Origin: Puccinellia tenuiflora
Lineage: Eukaryota > Streptophyta > Magnoliopsida > Poales > Poaceae
Assembly: GCA_012064385.1 (NCBI GenBank)
Contig: QRDG01000415.1
Span: 2,139,792-2,203,791, forward strand
Direction of reading: 5' to 3'
Length of the DNA stretch: 64,000 nucleotides
In this document: positions 1 through 12,404 of the stretch, in pieces
Layout of the letters: every line of letters starts with the position of its first letter
How positions within the stretch are numbered: the stretch's first letter is position 1
Position numbers and translations under genes: made by a program
The notes under the pieces: model-generated
Databases searched by the model: none
Told to the model about the DNA's origin: nothing
What the model saw: only the letters and a program-made list of their open reading frames with translations

Positions 1-570
1 AAAAAATTACAATATTTTTGGTTAAGAAACATTTTTACCGCAAATTACTTTACAACAAAACTCACCTACAATTTTCAACAAATTCAAAACTGTCACAAAA
101 AAAACCTATTTTTTCAATCATTTAAAATATGTTTAAAGAACAATTTTTTACCGCAAATTTATTTGCAACAAAAATCACCCACTATTTCAACAAAAATGAA
201 AACTAATTACAACAAAAAATAAATTGTTGCAACATTTTAAAATTGGTGAAAAGAAACACTATTTTTTGTAGATTCGTTTGCAACAAAAATCACCAACTAT
301 TTCAATAAATATCATAAACGCTTACAACAAAAAATCCATATGTTTGCAACATTTTTGATAAACATCATATAAAATAGTAATGTTACAAAAACGTGGTTAA
401 ACAACAATATTTTTGCTTGAAATTGGTTGACAACAAAAAACACTATCAATTACAACAAAAATCACAAACTATTACAACAAAAGAGCATGTATTTGTGTCA
501 ATTATTAAGTGGTCGAGCAACAATTGTTTCTACAAATTCATTTGCAACAAAACTTGTGCGCCTTTGGTAC
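1..570. repeat. CAACAAAA/TTGCAAC short-repeat array
   Basis: AT-rich tandem repetition of a word close to GCAACAAAAATCACC, for example near 168, 269 and 446, with TTGCAAC words between copies. Such arrays are common in the subterminal parts of grass DNA transposons, so this may be the left part of the CACTA element whose transposase lies at 16021-19450. That link is inference. No coding sequence seen. Confidence 0.6.
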
Positions 571-1256
571 AAATTTTATAGACGTAAGCAACAATAAAGA
601 ACCCGCGAATGAAATTTAGTTTTACCATCATCCATGGCGGCGCAATCTCGCCGATTCGACGTAGGCCCGATGACGCTAGATCCAACGACACCTGAACCCG
701 TTTTCACTGCTCCGGTGATGTCTTAGTCACACCTATCGGAGGGATTAGACAATGTTACAGGTGTATGCTCGGAGGTTTCCATCTATTAGGTAGGAAAGAT
801 GCCGACCGTCGACGTGGTTTGTACGTGAACATGACAACGTTACGAAACAACGAACACCACAACGAACGGCGGGACAGAACAAAATATTCCACAACTAACC
901 ATACATGTGTGCACGGAACACATTTTATTAGCTACCCGGCACACAAGCAACAAAGCAGCAACAAACGCTTCATTTTTCTTGAACACGGTAGTGCTCCATT
1001 CTTTTTTTGAACAAGGTAGCCCTCCATTCTAGCTGGTTGTTTGCATGCTAGTGCTAGCTACGACATGCACATGCGAAACCAACTGTGGGGGCCACCAGGT
1101 GAAGACATACACGTGCGACATGCGCAGGGAAGGAAACACGAGTGCGCGGCGGGAGCTACCAAGTGAAACATGCGCACGCGACACGCGGGAAAGGAATGCG
1201 CGCGCGGAGGGACCTATGCTTGACGCGTATAGGTCGGCCTATAATAAGTGTTTTCC
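571..1256. other. unassigned stretch
   Basis: Mixed-composition DNA with only short chance ORFs. Nothing recognisable. It sits between the CAACAAAA array and the first (TA)n tract, so it may be the old host sequence into which the module cluster was inserted. Confidence 0.4.
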
Positions 1257-1286
1257 AAACAGGAATAAGTTCCTTTTTAGCTGAGT
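1257..1286 (-). mobile_element. terminal remnant of a (TA)n-anchored module
   Basis: The last 30 bp before the first (TA)n tract read AAACAGGAATAAG then GTTCCTTTTTAGCTGAGTT (overlapping by one base). This matches the outer end of module 7 (15935-15963) almost base for base, in the same orientation. Left of AAACAGG the similarity stops, so only the end of an inverted module survives, or the host happened to share it. Confidence 0.5.
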
Positions 1287-1318
1287 TATATATATATATA
1301 TATATAAAGTTATATATA
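1287..1318. repeat. (TA)n microsatellite 1
   Basis: Ten TA units, then AAGT, then four TA units. It separates the terminal remnant on the left from module 1. Confidence 0.9.
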
Positions 1319-2918
1319 CGTCTGCTATTCTGTAACTAGTTCTAGAATAGCTATTCTGGAACCACTTCTTAACTTCCCTCGCAATGTTGACGAACTTCAT
1401 CTAATGCTAATGTGAACTTCCTGACGGAACAGACTGATTCTCCACCTTCACGGGAAAATTTTCTAGTGCGATTTTGATCCGCTTATCGGAATGATGCATG
1501 TGATATACCGTTGGATAGCTATGGAAATTACAAAACTTTTTCGTTTTTACGGGTTTTCGAAGTTAGTTACGGTTTTTTAAATAATTTCAAATATACTAAC
1601 ACTATTTTCGCGTCCGTACCGTATTTTGGTCGCCATTTTCAAACCGTTATCGGATTGATGCAAATGATACGCCGTTCGAAAGCTATGAAAAAGCCACAAC
1701 TTTGTTATCTCACGCATTTTTTCAAAATTCCTTACGGTTTAAGAGCAGTTTTAAATTAACATAATTCTGTTGTTTTAGAATTCTCGTTTTTTCTAAACTT
1801 CCCACTTCGCATCTGTGAACTTCTTCCGAACACATAAGTGAACTTCTTCACGGAGCACCAGATGCACGCGCTACCTCATGTTTTTGACTTGTTTGATATT
1901 TTTTTGCCTGTTTGATTTTTCGTACTCGAACCATTTCTGAACTTCGCTCGTCACGAAACTAAACTTTTATTGGAGGCGTAAGTGAACTTCCTCACGGAGT
2001 ATCAGACACACGTATTTTGCCATGGTTTTGACTTCGTTTGATTTCGAAAATATCAAGTGAACTACATGTATGCGAAGATCTGAACCGCAAAAAAAAAATT
2101 AAGTGAACTACATGTATGCCAAAAAAAATCAAGTGAACTATCAGAGAAGTTCAGCCTCATCCTCGCAGCTTCTCGTCGGCGTTGGAGCAACTAGTGCGGC
2201 AGATTCCGGCAAGGTAGGGGAGAACGGGGCCGTTGGAGCTCGTCCCGTGGTCGGCCTGGTAGCAGCCGCACCATCACTCGGAGTCCACCGGCGGCTCGCA
2301 TGGAAGTCCAACTACAGCGGCAGGGGAGGGCGGAGGGCCGATCGGAGGTCCGGATCGTGGGGGGCGGCCGCGAGGACCGCGTCCTGCAGGCGACCTTCGC
2401 CTCGGCATCCATGGCGGTGGAACCTCCAGCGGTGGGGCGTGGTGTGGGCGGGGGCGGGGCGGGGCTAGTGGGGAGACGGGGCGGGGCGCGATGGGATGCG
2501 GGGAGGCGCTGGTGGGGGCGGCGATGCGCGCGGAGCAGAGGGAAGTTGGCCGGCGACGCGTGCAAGCGCAGGCAGTAGGCGGTGGCGGTGGGGAAGCCGC
2601 CGACGGAGGAGCACGACGGGGCGCCGGTGGCTGCGGCGCCCGGAAATGGAGGCGGGGTGCGGGGTAGGCGGAAGAGCTCGGCGGGCGGGGCGGGACGGCG
2701 GCGGCTGCGGCGCCCGGCCGGAGGAGGCGCCCGGGGCGGGACGGCGGCGGCGGCGGCGCCCGACCGGAGGAGGCGCGCGGGAGGTGGGGCGTGCGGGGTA
2801 GGTGGTGGTGTTGACCTGCGGGGTCGCACGGGCGGGTCGGGCTGTTCGTGTTTAGAAGGTATTTATGATGGGTGGGGTTCTAGAATAGCTATTCTAGAAC
2901 CTCTTAAGGGGGTTGCAG
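1319..2918 (+). mobile_element. (TA)n-anchored module 1
   Basis: The left end reads GTCTGCTATTCTG and runs into an imperfect palindrome (1338-1362). The right end has a perfect 24 bp palindrome at 2877-2900 with the same core, TAGAATAGCTATTCTA, followed by CTCTTAAGG. Inside, two copies of the ~165 bp repeat start near 1484 and 1649, then TGAACTTC words (about 1795-2140), then a GC-rich block (about 2190-2850). The long ORFs in the GC-rich block occur on both strands and look like composition artefacts. No transposase-like protein. Shorter than modules 2-6. Confidence 0.65.
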
Positions 2919-2930
2919 ATATATATATAA
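2919..2930. repeat. (TA)n microsatellite 2
   Basis: Short AT run shared between the right end of module 1 and the ACTCAGCT left end of module 2. Confidence 0.85.
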
Positions 2931-5193
2931 CTCAGCTATTCTACAACCCATTGTAGATTAACTATTCTACAACACTTTTGAACTTCCCGCGTCACAACTG
3001 TGAACTCCACATGCTGTAAATGTGAACTTCCTGACGGAACACACTGATTCTCCACCTTCGCCGGAAAATTTTGTAGTGCGATTTTGATCCGCTTATCGGA
3101 ATGATGCATGTGATATACCGTTGGATAGCTATCAAAGCTACGAATCTTTTTCATGTTCACAGGTTTTCGAAATTAGTTACGGTTTTTAAAGAATTTCATA
3201 TATACGAACACTTTTTTCTCGACCGTACAGTATTTTGGCCGCCATTTGCAAACCGTTAATCGGATTGATGCAAATGATACGTCGTTGGAAAGCTATGAAA
3301 AATCCGCAACTTTGGTATCTCACGCATTTTTTCGAAATTCCTTACGGTTTAAGAGCAGTTTTAAATATACATAATTCTGTTGTTTTAGAATTCTCGTATT
3401 TTCTGAACTTTCCACTTCACAACACTGAACTTCTTCCGAACACATAAGTGAACTTCTTCACGGAGCACGGAAATGTGAACTTCTTCGAGCGTGTGAAATG
3501 AACCCTTCTTTTTTTAGAAATTCGAAGTGAATTTCTGAAAAACAACAATAGTGGACTTCTAAAACTTTTTTTGAGTGAACTTTCCAACTTTCTTTAAGTG
3601 AGTTCTTTGTATACGGTGAACTTCATATTTTTTGAAGTGAACTTCTAGCATGCAGAAAGTGAACTTAAATTTTCAATGCATCTCAAGGTAAACTCACGAT
3701 GTTCAGGTTGAACTTCTGCATGATATAGAGTGAACTTTTCACAGAAGTAAACTTCACAGAAAATCACGAATAAACTTCTCGTGTTAAACAATTTTTTCTG
3801 AACTTCGTCCGTCACGCAAGTGAACTTCGTCTTTTTTTCCTAATGAACTTCACTTATTTTTATATATGGACTCCACGTTGTCACAGTTCTGGGAACGTAA
3901 CTTCGGGTTATTTAATAAGTGAACTTCGCTCGTAGCAAAAGTAAACTTCACAGAAAATCACGAATAAACTTCTCGTGTGAACTTTTTTTTCCACGTGGTT
4001 GAATTGAATATTTTTCTTGCGAACAAATAAATGAACTTCACACGTCACGTAAGTTGAACTTCTCGGAACAACAAAATTGAACTTCATAGCGATGTTCGGA
4101 GCGAACTTCATAGCAATTTTTTATGTGAACTACACATTTTTTGTATTTTTGAACTTCCTTTTTGTTGTGTGCTTTTTGACTAGAACTGAACAATCAGACA
4201 GACTAAATGAACTCCAGAAAAATAGAAAAGTGAATTGTCCCTATGAGTAATGCCCCAACTTGTACTGGTACTACATTTTTTCTGAAAGGTGTTTTTTAGG
4301 CTGAGTTACTCCTCTGGCTACTTGGTGTATGTCTGCATCGGCTGCTCCTTTTTTTGTGCACCAACTGAACCGTCGTCGATGCTGCAGGAATGAGCGGAGC
4401 GGCCGTGGTGCCTCCCACTCCCTCTCCAGTGACCAGGGCAGGCTTGAGCGGGGGCAGCCTCGCGGTCCAGGTAGCGCGACGCTGCTGGGACGCCCCGGAT
4501 GAAGAAGGAGGCGCGGGTCGCCGCTCGCCGTCCGAGTTGCAGGCCGATGCGCGGGACGCCGCGGCCATCCGGGCGCGGTGGCGCTGGATCCCGACCGAGG
4601 TGAAGCCTGGCAGCAGGCGGACGGTAGTGGTCGAGTGCACAAAGGGGTTGGGTGGGGCTTCGCCGGTGGTGCGCGCAGAAAGGGAGGAGAGGGGCTCTAC
4701 CGGTGGCGAGGTATCAGACTCTAGGGGGCGGCGCACGTGGTACCTCCCATCGGCGAGCAGGAGAAACCTCTCCGGGGATGGGGAAAACCTCCCGTCGGCG
4801 ACAGGGGACGGCGTGTGGGTCACCTCCCATCGACAAGCAGGGAGAGCCCAGGGGACGGCGCGCATATCATCTCCTGGCGGCGAGCTGTGGTTAGGGAGGA
4901 GGCTGGTTGGCTTCCTCGCCGGGTAGGCTTACTCGCCTGGGCGGCGCGCGGCGCAGGTCAAGGCCCTCCCAGGGCGGCGCGCGGTGGTGGCTGCCGCCGG
5001 TGGTGAGGGGCAGGGTGCCCCGATGGGGTTGTGTGCGATTTGGATAAGGGGAGTAGGTGGTTCGGGTGGGTGCGCCCGTGCGGGGAAGAAGGTGATTAAT
5101 ATGGGTGGGGCTCGAGTTTAGAAGGTGATTAGGAGGGGTTGTAGAATAGATATTCTACAACTCTTAAGAGGGGGTTGTAGAATAGTCCTGCCC
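2931..5193 (+). mobile_element. (TA)n-anchored module 2
   Basis: Left end CTCAGCTATTCTACAACCC, then a hairpin of ATTGTAG and CTACAAC arms (to 2974). Right end is a near-perfect palindrome of the same sequence type (5138-5161), CTCTTAAGAGG, then GGGTTGTAGAATAG and TCCTGCCC up to the TA tract. Left CTATTCTACAACCC and right GGGTTGTAGAATAG are exact reverse complements, a 14 bp terminal inverted repeat just inside the ends. Two ~165 bp repeats start near 3093 and 3259; a dense TGAACTT field runs about 3410-4230; a GC-rich block runs 4390-5090 and contains ~45 bp GGCGAGCAGG-type minisatellite units (about 4690-4890). No recognisable protein. Confidence 0.75.
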
Positions 5194-5208
5194 TATATAT
5201 ATATATAT
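5194..5208. repeat. (TA)n microsatellite 3
   Basis: About seven TA units between CCTGCCC (right end of module 2) and GTCTGCTATTCTGG (left end of module 3). Confidence 0.9.
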
Positions 5209-7573
5209 GTCTGCTATTCTGGAACCAGTTCTAGAATAGCTATTCTGGAACCACTACTGAACTTACCTCGCAAAGTTGATGGATTTCATTCAATGGTAAT
5301 GTGAACTTTCTGACGGAACACCCTTTTTGCCTCTTTTCGCGAACCGTATTTTTAGCTCGATTTTAAATCCGTTTATCGGAATGACGCATATGATACGCCG
5401 TTGGATAGATACAGAAATTGCGCAACTTTTTCATCTTTAAAGGTTTTCCAAATGAAATACAATTTTAAATCAATTTTAAATATACAAAATACTGTTTTCG
5501 AGAAAAACTGCGTTTTCGTACAGTTTTGAGGGCGCCATTTTCAAACCGCTTGTCAGATTAATGCAAATGATATATCATCGGATAGCTATGGAAATTGCGC
5601 ATCTTTGTTATCTTTACCATTTTATCAAAATTCTTTACAGAATAGGAGTAGTTTTGAAAATACCTACTTCTGTTTTTCGAATTTTAATTTCGAGCGGACT
5701 GTTTTTTGGAAATTATTTTTCAACCGTTTGTCGAAATGGAACAAATGTATATGGCGTTGGAAAGGTATTGACTAGACACAACTTTTTCGTGAAGAAATAA
5801 TTTTCAAATTCGTTACGGTTTGTGATTAATTTTGAAAATACCAAAACGGATAAACGAGCCGACGTGTTAACGATTTGAAATTGGCATAGTTGTGGTGTTC
5901 GGGTGGGGTATTACTGCATGGGATAGTCATATTAGGTTCATATAGTATCTAATTGCATGTGAGAACGGTCAATTTGGACAATCTTACCTCGTAGAGATGA
6001 TTTTTATATATAAATTTCCGCCTTTAAAAAACAGTGTATTTCGAACTGCCTCAAATTTAGTTCTGAACTGCCTGGTATGTGTTAGTGAACTTCCTATCGT
6101 GTTTTTTCGATTTGTATGATTTTCATATCCGAACCACTACTGAACTTCGCTATTTGATTTTCGTACTTGGACTATTTATATGATTTTTTTGGCCTATTTG
6201 AATTTCGTACTCGGACTATTTATGAACTTTCCTCGTCACGAAAGTGAACCTTTACGGGAGACGTAAGTGAACTTCCTTACGGAGAATTAGACGCACGTAC
6301 TATGCCACGGTTTTGACTTTATTTGATTTTCGTAATGTTTTCCAAAGTGCATTTCACATCCGAGTTCAATGTTGTAATGGCATTTTGCGATATGTAAGTG
6401 GACCTGCTATTACTTTTGACTGTTTTTTGTCAAAAAAAAAAAACTACATCGGAGTTCAATGTTTTATACAGTGAACTTCTTAGGCGAACTTCAATGGTGA
6501 ACGATATGAACTTCAATTTTTTACATAGTGAACTCTTAAATGTAGAATTTCTTTATATCGGGATAATTATTTTACATAAAATTCAACGAACTTTGGCCAT
6601 GTGCCATTTGAACTTCCATGACCAAACAAGTGAATAATTTGCGTTTTGTCCATAATTCATCCCAACATAACACACAAATGAGCAGGCTTACACAATAGAA
6701 CATCTCACTGTCGGACACTTTTTTCGCATTGACTTTGCCGAACTGAACTTTGGAAGTGCTATAACTGAACTCAAAAGTACACCTAACTGAACTTCGTTTT
6801 TCAGTTAAACTGCCGGCTCACCCGCGTTGGACTCACGGCACGGCAGGAGGTGAATTCCAGTCGCCACCGATTGTGGAATCCCGTGAGCCCGCACCATCCA
6901 GGCAAGGAGGAGGTGCGGTGGGTCGAGGCAGGGTAGCCAGAGGTGCTAGAGCCCACGGAGCTAGCGACGGGAGGTCGAGCAGAGAAGGCTGCCCCGCTCC
7001 TTCTCCTAGCGTAGTAGAAGATGGGGGACTAGCTGATGTGGGGGCACGATGGTGGCGGCAGGTCGCGGTGGTGCCTGCAGACCTGGGAGGCATGATGGGG
7101 TGCGCGGGCGGCGGCGGGACCCCATGGCATTAGGCGAACTTGAGTAGCGGTCGGTGTGGGCCGCCCTGACAACCGGTGTCGGTCCCCATGACGGACTGAC
7201 GACCACGCGACCCAATCAGATTCCTGCGAGGAGGCCAGTGGCCATGATGGGGGATCTGGTCAGGGGGCGCGTCGGTGCCACCATGTGCGGGAAACGACAG
7301 CGGCGGCCGGTCGCGTGATGTGTGGGAGGTGGCGCGTGATGGGGAACCGCGGCGGCGCCGGGATCCGTGGTGGTGGCAGCGGAGTGGGGTGCTCCCAGCG
7401 TCGCGTGGTGTAGATGGTTGCTTCCGGTGGCGGATGATGGAGGTGGGTCGAGCCCGACGGCGGGGGATCGTGGGAGGAGGACGCGCGTGCGGGGAGGGTA
7501 GGACTGGGGGAGGTCGGGTGGGCCTTGCCGGTTCGCTGGTTGGTGATTAGAGTGGTTTAGAATAGTCCTGTTC
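5209..7573 (+). mobile_element. (TA)n-anchored module 3
   Basis: Left end GTCTGCTATTCTGGAACC followed by the TAGAATAGCTATTCTGG palindrome, the same sequence type as module 1. Right end is reduced: GTTTAGAATAGTCCTG then TTC, without the long palindrome and without CTTAAG. Three copies of the ~180 bp repeat start near 5370, 5549 and 5731. TGAACTT words run about 6060-6800 and the GC-rich block 6825-7550. No recognisable protein. Confidence 0.7.
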
Positions 7574-7579
7574 TATATG

Positions 7580-7632
<53 letters not shown>
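7574..7632. repeat. (TA)n microsatellite 4
   Basis: One of the longest TA tracts, about 50 bp of uninterrupted AT alternation (7583-7632) with an imperfect TATGTAA start. Confidence 0.9.
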
Positions 7633-7635
<3 letters not shown>

Positions 7636-10034
7636 ACACCATGGAGCACCAGTTCCTGTTTAACTAAACAGGGAATCAAGAGAACTTCCGCAGACTGAAG
7701 AGTGAACTTCTGCGCATTGTTATGTGAATTTCCAGATGCAACATAGTGATTCCTTACCTTCACGGAAAAAATTTCTAGAGTGATTTTTGATCCGCTTATC
7801 GGAAAGATGCATGTGATATACCGTTGGATAGCTATGGAAATTACGAAACCTTTTCATTTTCACAGGTTTTCGAAATTATTTACGGTTTCTAATTTTTTTT
7901 AAATATACTAACTCTATTTTCGTGATCGTAACGTATTTTGGTCGTCATTTTCAAACCATTTATCGGATTGATGCAAATGATACGCCGTTGGAAAGCTATG
8001 AAAAATCCGCAACTTTGTTATCTCAGCCATTTTTTCGAAATTCTTTACGGTTTAAGAGCAGTTTTAAATATACAGAATTTTGTTCTTTTGTGATTCTCGT
8101 TTTTTCGTACTTCCCAAGAATTCTAAGTGAACTTCCGGGCGTTCGTGTAGAAACTTCCAGACGGAACATACGGATTCTCTATTTTCACGTATGGTCTTTC
8201 TAAAGCGATTTTTTGAACCATTTATCGGAACGATGCATGTGATATACCGTTGGATAGCTACGAAAATTACGCAACTTTTCTATTTTTACGGGTTTTCGAA
8301 ATTACTTACGGTTAAAAAACAATTTCAAATATACTAACGCTGTTTTCCCGAAATTATCTGTTTTTGTATTGTATTTTGACCATAATTTTCAAACCGTTTG
8401 TCCGATTGATGCAAATGATACGGAGTTGGGAAGGTATGGAAAAGGCGCAACTTTGTTATCTCTACTATGTTTTCGAAATTCCTTATGGTTTAAGAGCAGT
8501 TTTGAATATACATATTTCTGTTTTTCGAAATTCCAGTTTTAGCCTTGTTTTTTTTAGTTCAAATTGAACTTCTACGTGTCGCGGAGTGAACTTCTTCGCG
8601 TTACAAAGGGAACTTCGATAGGTCCAAACTAATTTTTTGACAAAAGGTGAATTATCATTGAATTATTATTTTTGAATATCCGAAGTGAACTTCAAAATAA
8701 TAGTGGACTTCTAAAACTTTTTGAGTGAACTTCGGTTTTCAACTATTTTTAAGAGAATTCTTTTGTATACGGTGAACTTCTAAAAAAAATCAAGTGAACT
8801 TCGCTTTTACATAAATGTGAACTTTTTTTTTTTACTTCGAAACTTGATTTTTTTACTTCGCTCCTGTATACCATGAACTTCTAAAAATTCATCAGAACTC
8901 CCAATTTTTAACTTCTGGATTTTTTTAAAACATTCACTTCCGACAAGCAGTTTTGAATACACATTTTCTGTTTTTTCGAAATTCTTGTTTTTTTTTTGCC
9001 TTTTAGTTTAAAGTGAACTCCCGCTCTTCTGTAAAATGAACTTCTACGTGTTACAAAGTGAACTTCTGACATGTCTAAAATAAAATTTTGACAAAAGGTG
9101 AATTATCATCGATAAATAGACTTTTTGGGAGAATTCGAAGTGAACTTCCGAAATAATAGTGGACTTCTAAAGCCTTTTGAGTGAACTTCCATTTTCAAAA
9201 TAATAATGAACTTCCGTCATGGTCGAACAGAACTCCGAAAAAATGTTAACTTCACGGCCGTTTGTGAACTGCACCACAAACTACATCACGATGTGTTAGC
9301 TGCCGTATATGCTTTGATACTGAACCTCCACAGCAAACGCACTGAACTTCAACCGAAAAATTAGAAATCTCAGTCGGGCGTCCGCTGTGGAGACTGGCGA
9401 CGACCGCCGGGCGTGGTAGACAGTCGAGAATGGCGTGGGGTATCTACCGGCGGTGAGCAAGAGAGCCCCGGGGACGGCGCGTGGTGAACCTACCGGCGTG
9501 GCGTCGAGCAGGAGGGGCTCGGGTACGGCCGCGGGGGACCTCCCGTCGTCGAGCCGGAGGGGCTCGGGGCGGTGTGCGGGCGTTCTCCCGTCGGCGAGCA
9601 GCTGGGACCCACCGGACCTGCGGAAAGGGGAGGCCGGGCGCCACTGCATCGCGGGTGCTGCGTCCTCGCTGCAGATGCGAGCGGGGCGGCGTTCTCCGCG
9701 GGAGGGCGGTCGTGGATACAGCAGGGGCGCGCGGGGCACTCCGGCCGGCGGCGGGGATCCAGGATGCGCACGGGGGGCAGGTTGACGGGAGGTCGCCGTG
9801 CGACACAGAGGCGGCGGAATCGTCGGCAGGCGCGGTGCGCGGAGGTGGCCGGGGAAGCGAGCGGGAAGGATGAGGTCGAGGACTCGAGGGACAGTGGGAG
9901 GTGGTGGGTGGTCGGGTCGGGATGGTGGGTTGTTTTTTTCTAGCGGAGTTGATGGGGTGCGGGGAACGTTCTTGTTCAACCGGAATAGTTCCTGTTTAAC
10001 TAAACAGGGAACTCTTAAGGTAGTCTAAGGATAG
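7633..10034 (+). mobile_element. (TA)n-anchored module 4
   Basis: This module lacks the ACTCAGCT start (it begins TTTACACCATGGAGC) but has the palindrome GTTCCTGTTTAACTAAACAG plus GGAA at 7652-7675. The identical 24 bases recur at its right end (9988-10011), followed by CTCTTAAGG. Four ~165-180 bp repeats start near 7796, 7961, 8222 and 8398. TGAACTT field about 8560-9300; GC-rich block 9360-9960 with ~50 bp GGCGAGCAGGAGGGGCTCGG-like units. A 227-codon minus-strand ORF there (9296-9979) is low-complexity and not credible as a gene. Confidence 0.7.
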
Positions 10035-10072
10035 GTTCCTATTTAGGTTAAACAGGAATCATTCCTATTCCA

Positions 10073-10074
<2 letters not shown>
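10035..10074 (-). mobile_element. scar of a second, mostly deleted inverted module
   Basis: The 40 bp between module 4 and the next TA tract (TTCCTATTTAGGTTAAACAG, then GAATCATTCCTATTCCACC) match 14650-14690 inside the left end of inverted module 7, in the same orientation. They do not belong to module 4 by the pattern of the others. Most simply, another module-7-like copy sat here and was deleted down to this fragment. Confidence 0.5.

Positions 10075-10119
<45 letters not shown>
10075..10119. repeat. (TA)n microsatellite 5
   Basis: About 22 TA units followed by AAACTCAGCT, the left end of module 5. Confidence 0.95.
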
Positions 10120-10123
<4 letters not shown>

Positions 10124-12335
10124 TCAGCTAAAAGGAACCTATTCCTGTTTAAGCTAAACATGAACTTTCTGAACAATCTTGGATATGGTAAGTGAACCTT
10201 AACTCTACTTCATGTGAAACTTCTGACGGAATCCACGAAATTTCTCTTTTAATGGACAGTATTTTTAACGTGAATTTTGAACCCCTTATCGGAATGACGC
10301 ATGCAATATACCGTTGGATAGGTACTGAAATTGCGCAACTTTTTCATCATTACAGGTTTTCCAAATTCGGTACGGTTTTAAAATGTTTTTAAATATACGA
10401 AACATAGTTTTTCTGAACTTTTCCATTTTTGCACCGTATTCCGGTCGCCATTTTCAAACCTTTTGTCGGATTGACACAAACTATACACCGTTGGAAATCT
10501 ACGGAAATGCGCAACTTTTCTATCTCTAGACATTTTTCGATATTCGTCGCGGATTAAGAGCAGATTTGAAAATACATGATATGGTTTTCTGAACTTTAAT
10601 TTCGGGCGGACAGTAATTTGGCAATTAGTTTCAAACCGCTTATCAGAATTTAACAAATGATATGTCGTTGGAAAGGTATTGAAAAGGCGCAACTTTTTTG
10701 TTTTAATCATTTTTCCAAATTCAATACGATTTGAGACTAATTTTTAATTTACCAAAAATGTCAAAACATCTTATCACGGGAAAGATTTTGAAATTGACAT
10801 CGTTTTGAAGCTCGAGTAGAGGGTGGTGGCAACTAGGGCCAAATTAGACTCACCTAGGTGCTAATTGCATGCGGAGGTGGTTGATTTGGAAAAATAAAAC
10901 TTGTAGGGATGATTTTTATATGTAAAATTTCCGCCCCGATAAAAACAGAGAAGTGAACTGTTTTGAATATGGCTGTGAACTTTCTTTTTATATGTAGTGA
11001 ACTTTCAACCGCAGTGTATATTTTTCGCAATTGCACATGAACTTTTTTTCTGTACCAAGTGAACCTTCTCGCGCATGACATGTAAACCTTCAGACGGAAC
11101 ATGAATTGAACCTTTTTCCTGAAATTTTTTGGGACGAGGTGAACTTTTTCGCAATTGCACATGAACTTTTTTTCTGTACCAAGTGAACCTTCTCGCGTAT
11201 GACATGTGAACCTTCAGACGGAACATGAAGTGAACTTTTTTGAGGTGAACTTTTTTTTCGCAATTCCACATGAACTTTTTTTCTGTTTCAAGTGATTTTT
11301 TTTTATGAATGAAGTGAACTTTTTTTAACGGAGTGAACTTTTTTTCTAAACTTTTTTTAGGAATGAGGCTTTCTGAACTGTCTCGGCAATGATATGTGAA
11401 CATTCTCGCGCATGACATGTGAACCTTCAGACGGAACATAAAGGCGTGAACCTTCTTTTTCCCAAGGCAGCAAGACGCTGTCGACGACGGTTCACATTAC
11501 GGGCAAAACCAGTTCATTCGAGCAGAGCAACCATACAGGTTTAAACCACGATGGTGTGAACTACAAAAAATAATGTAGAATTGCAAATTTTGGTGTCCGA
11601 ACTTTCGTTCCATACCGTCTGAACTGCAAAACTTTGACACTGAATACACAACACTGAACTAGTATGTGAACGAAGCATCAACATCGCGCGTCACGGCGGG
11701 GGCCGGTGAGCAGAGGCGGCGCTGTAGTGGTTGGAGCTTTGGAGGTGCCTTGCCGGAGGAAGGAGAGGCCACCGGCGTTTGGGGCAGGGGCTTGCCGGTG
11801 CTGCACACCTCACCATGGATGCGCTCGACGGGGAGGCGCGCGTGGGCGGCTTCCTCACCAGGGAGGCGCGCGGGACGGCGTTGTCTCAAGGGAAGCGCTC
11901 GCCGGGGTGCCGCGAGGGAGGCTTCCTCGACAGGAGGCCTAGACGGCGAGAGGCTGGCTGGGAAGAGTCGCGGCCGCCGGCAGCGTGGGGCCTCGTCTAG
12001 GGAGGCGGCGGCGCTGGGCCTCGTCCAGGGAGGCGGCGGCGCTGGGCCTCGTAGGTCGGGCGGCATAGGAGGTGGTCCGGCGGCGGGAGTAGAGGGGGCG
12101 CCGCGGCCGCCGGCCGGGGAGGAGATGGAGTGCCGCCGCGGCCGACGGGGGAGGGGAGGCGCTCGCGGCGGCCGACGGGGGAGAAGAAGGAGGACGCGGC
12201 CGGTGGGTAGCACGAGATGTAGACTGGGTCCTGGGTCAGGTTAGTGCTGCCTACGGGTCGGGTCGGGATTAAGGTAATGTTCTAAAGTAGGAAATAGTTC
12301 CTACTTAACCTAAATAGGAACTCTTAAGGTAGGTT

Positions 12336-12337
<2 letters not shown>
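10120..12337 (+). mobile_element. (TA)n-anchored module 5
   Basis: Left end ACTCAGCTAAAAGGAACC then the palindrome-like TTCCTGTTTAAGCTAAAC. Right end has a related palindrome, TTCCTACTTAACCTAAATAG, then GAACTCTTAAGG and TAGGTTCC, the latter complementary to GGAACCTA near the left end. Three ~180 bp repeats start near 10288, 10463 and 10649. In the TGAACTT field (10940-11660) a longer unit repeats containing GTGAACCTTC, GACATGTGAACC and CAGACGGAACATGAA (e.g. 11057-11110, 11180-11235, 11395-11440). GC-rich block 11690-12250. Confidence 0.7.

Positions 12338-12403
<66 letters not shown>
12338..12403. repeat. (TA)n microsatellite 6
   Basis: The longest TA tract of the chain, about 33 units, directly followed by ACTCAGCTATTCTACAACCC. 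Confidence 0.95.

Positions 12404-12404
<1 letters not shown>

Noticed and set aside
2191..2829. 212-codon minus-strand ORF and similar long ORFs in other GC-rich blocks (4296, 9296, 11659, 13935, 14680)
   Set aside because: Low-complexity Arg/Pro/Ala/Gly translations open on both strands in several frames, not conserved between modules. Expected from GC-rich DNA without AT-rich stops.
3235..3447. Similar short peptides (LIGLMQMIRRWKAMKNPQL) recurring in modules 1, 2, 4 and 6
   Set aside because: They follow from the ~165 bp DNA repeat. No start context, length or family, and other copies are frameshifted.
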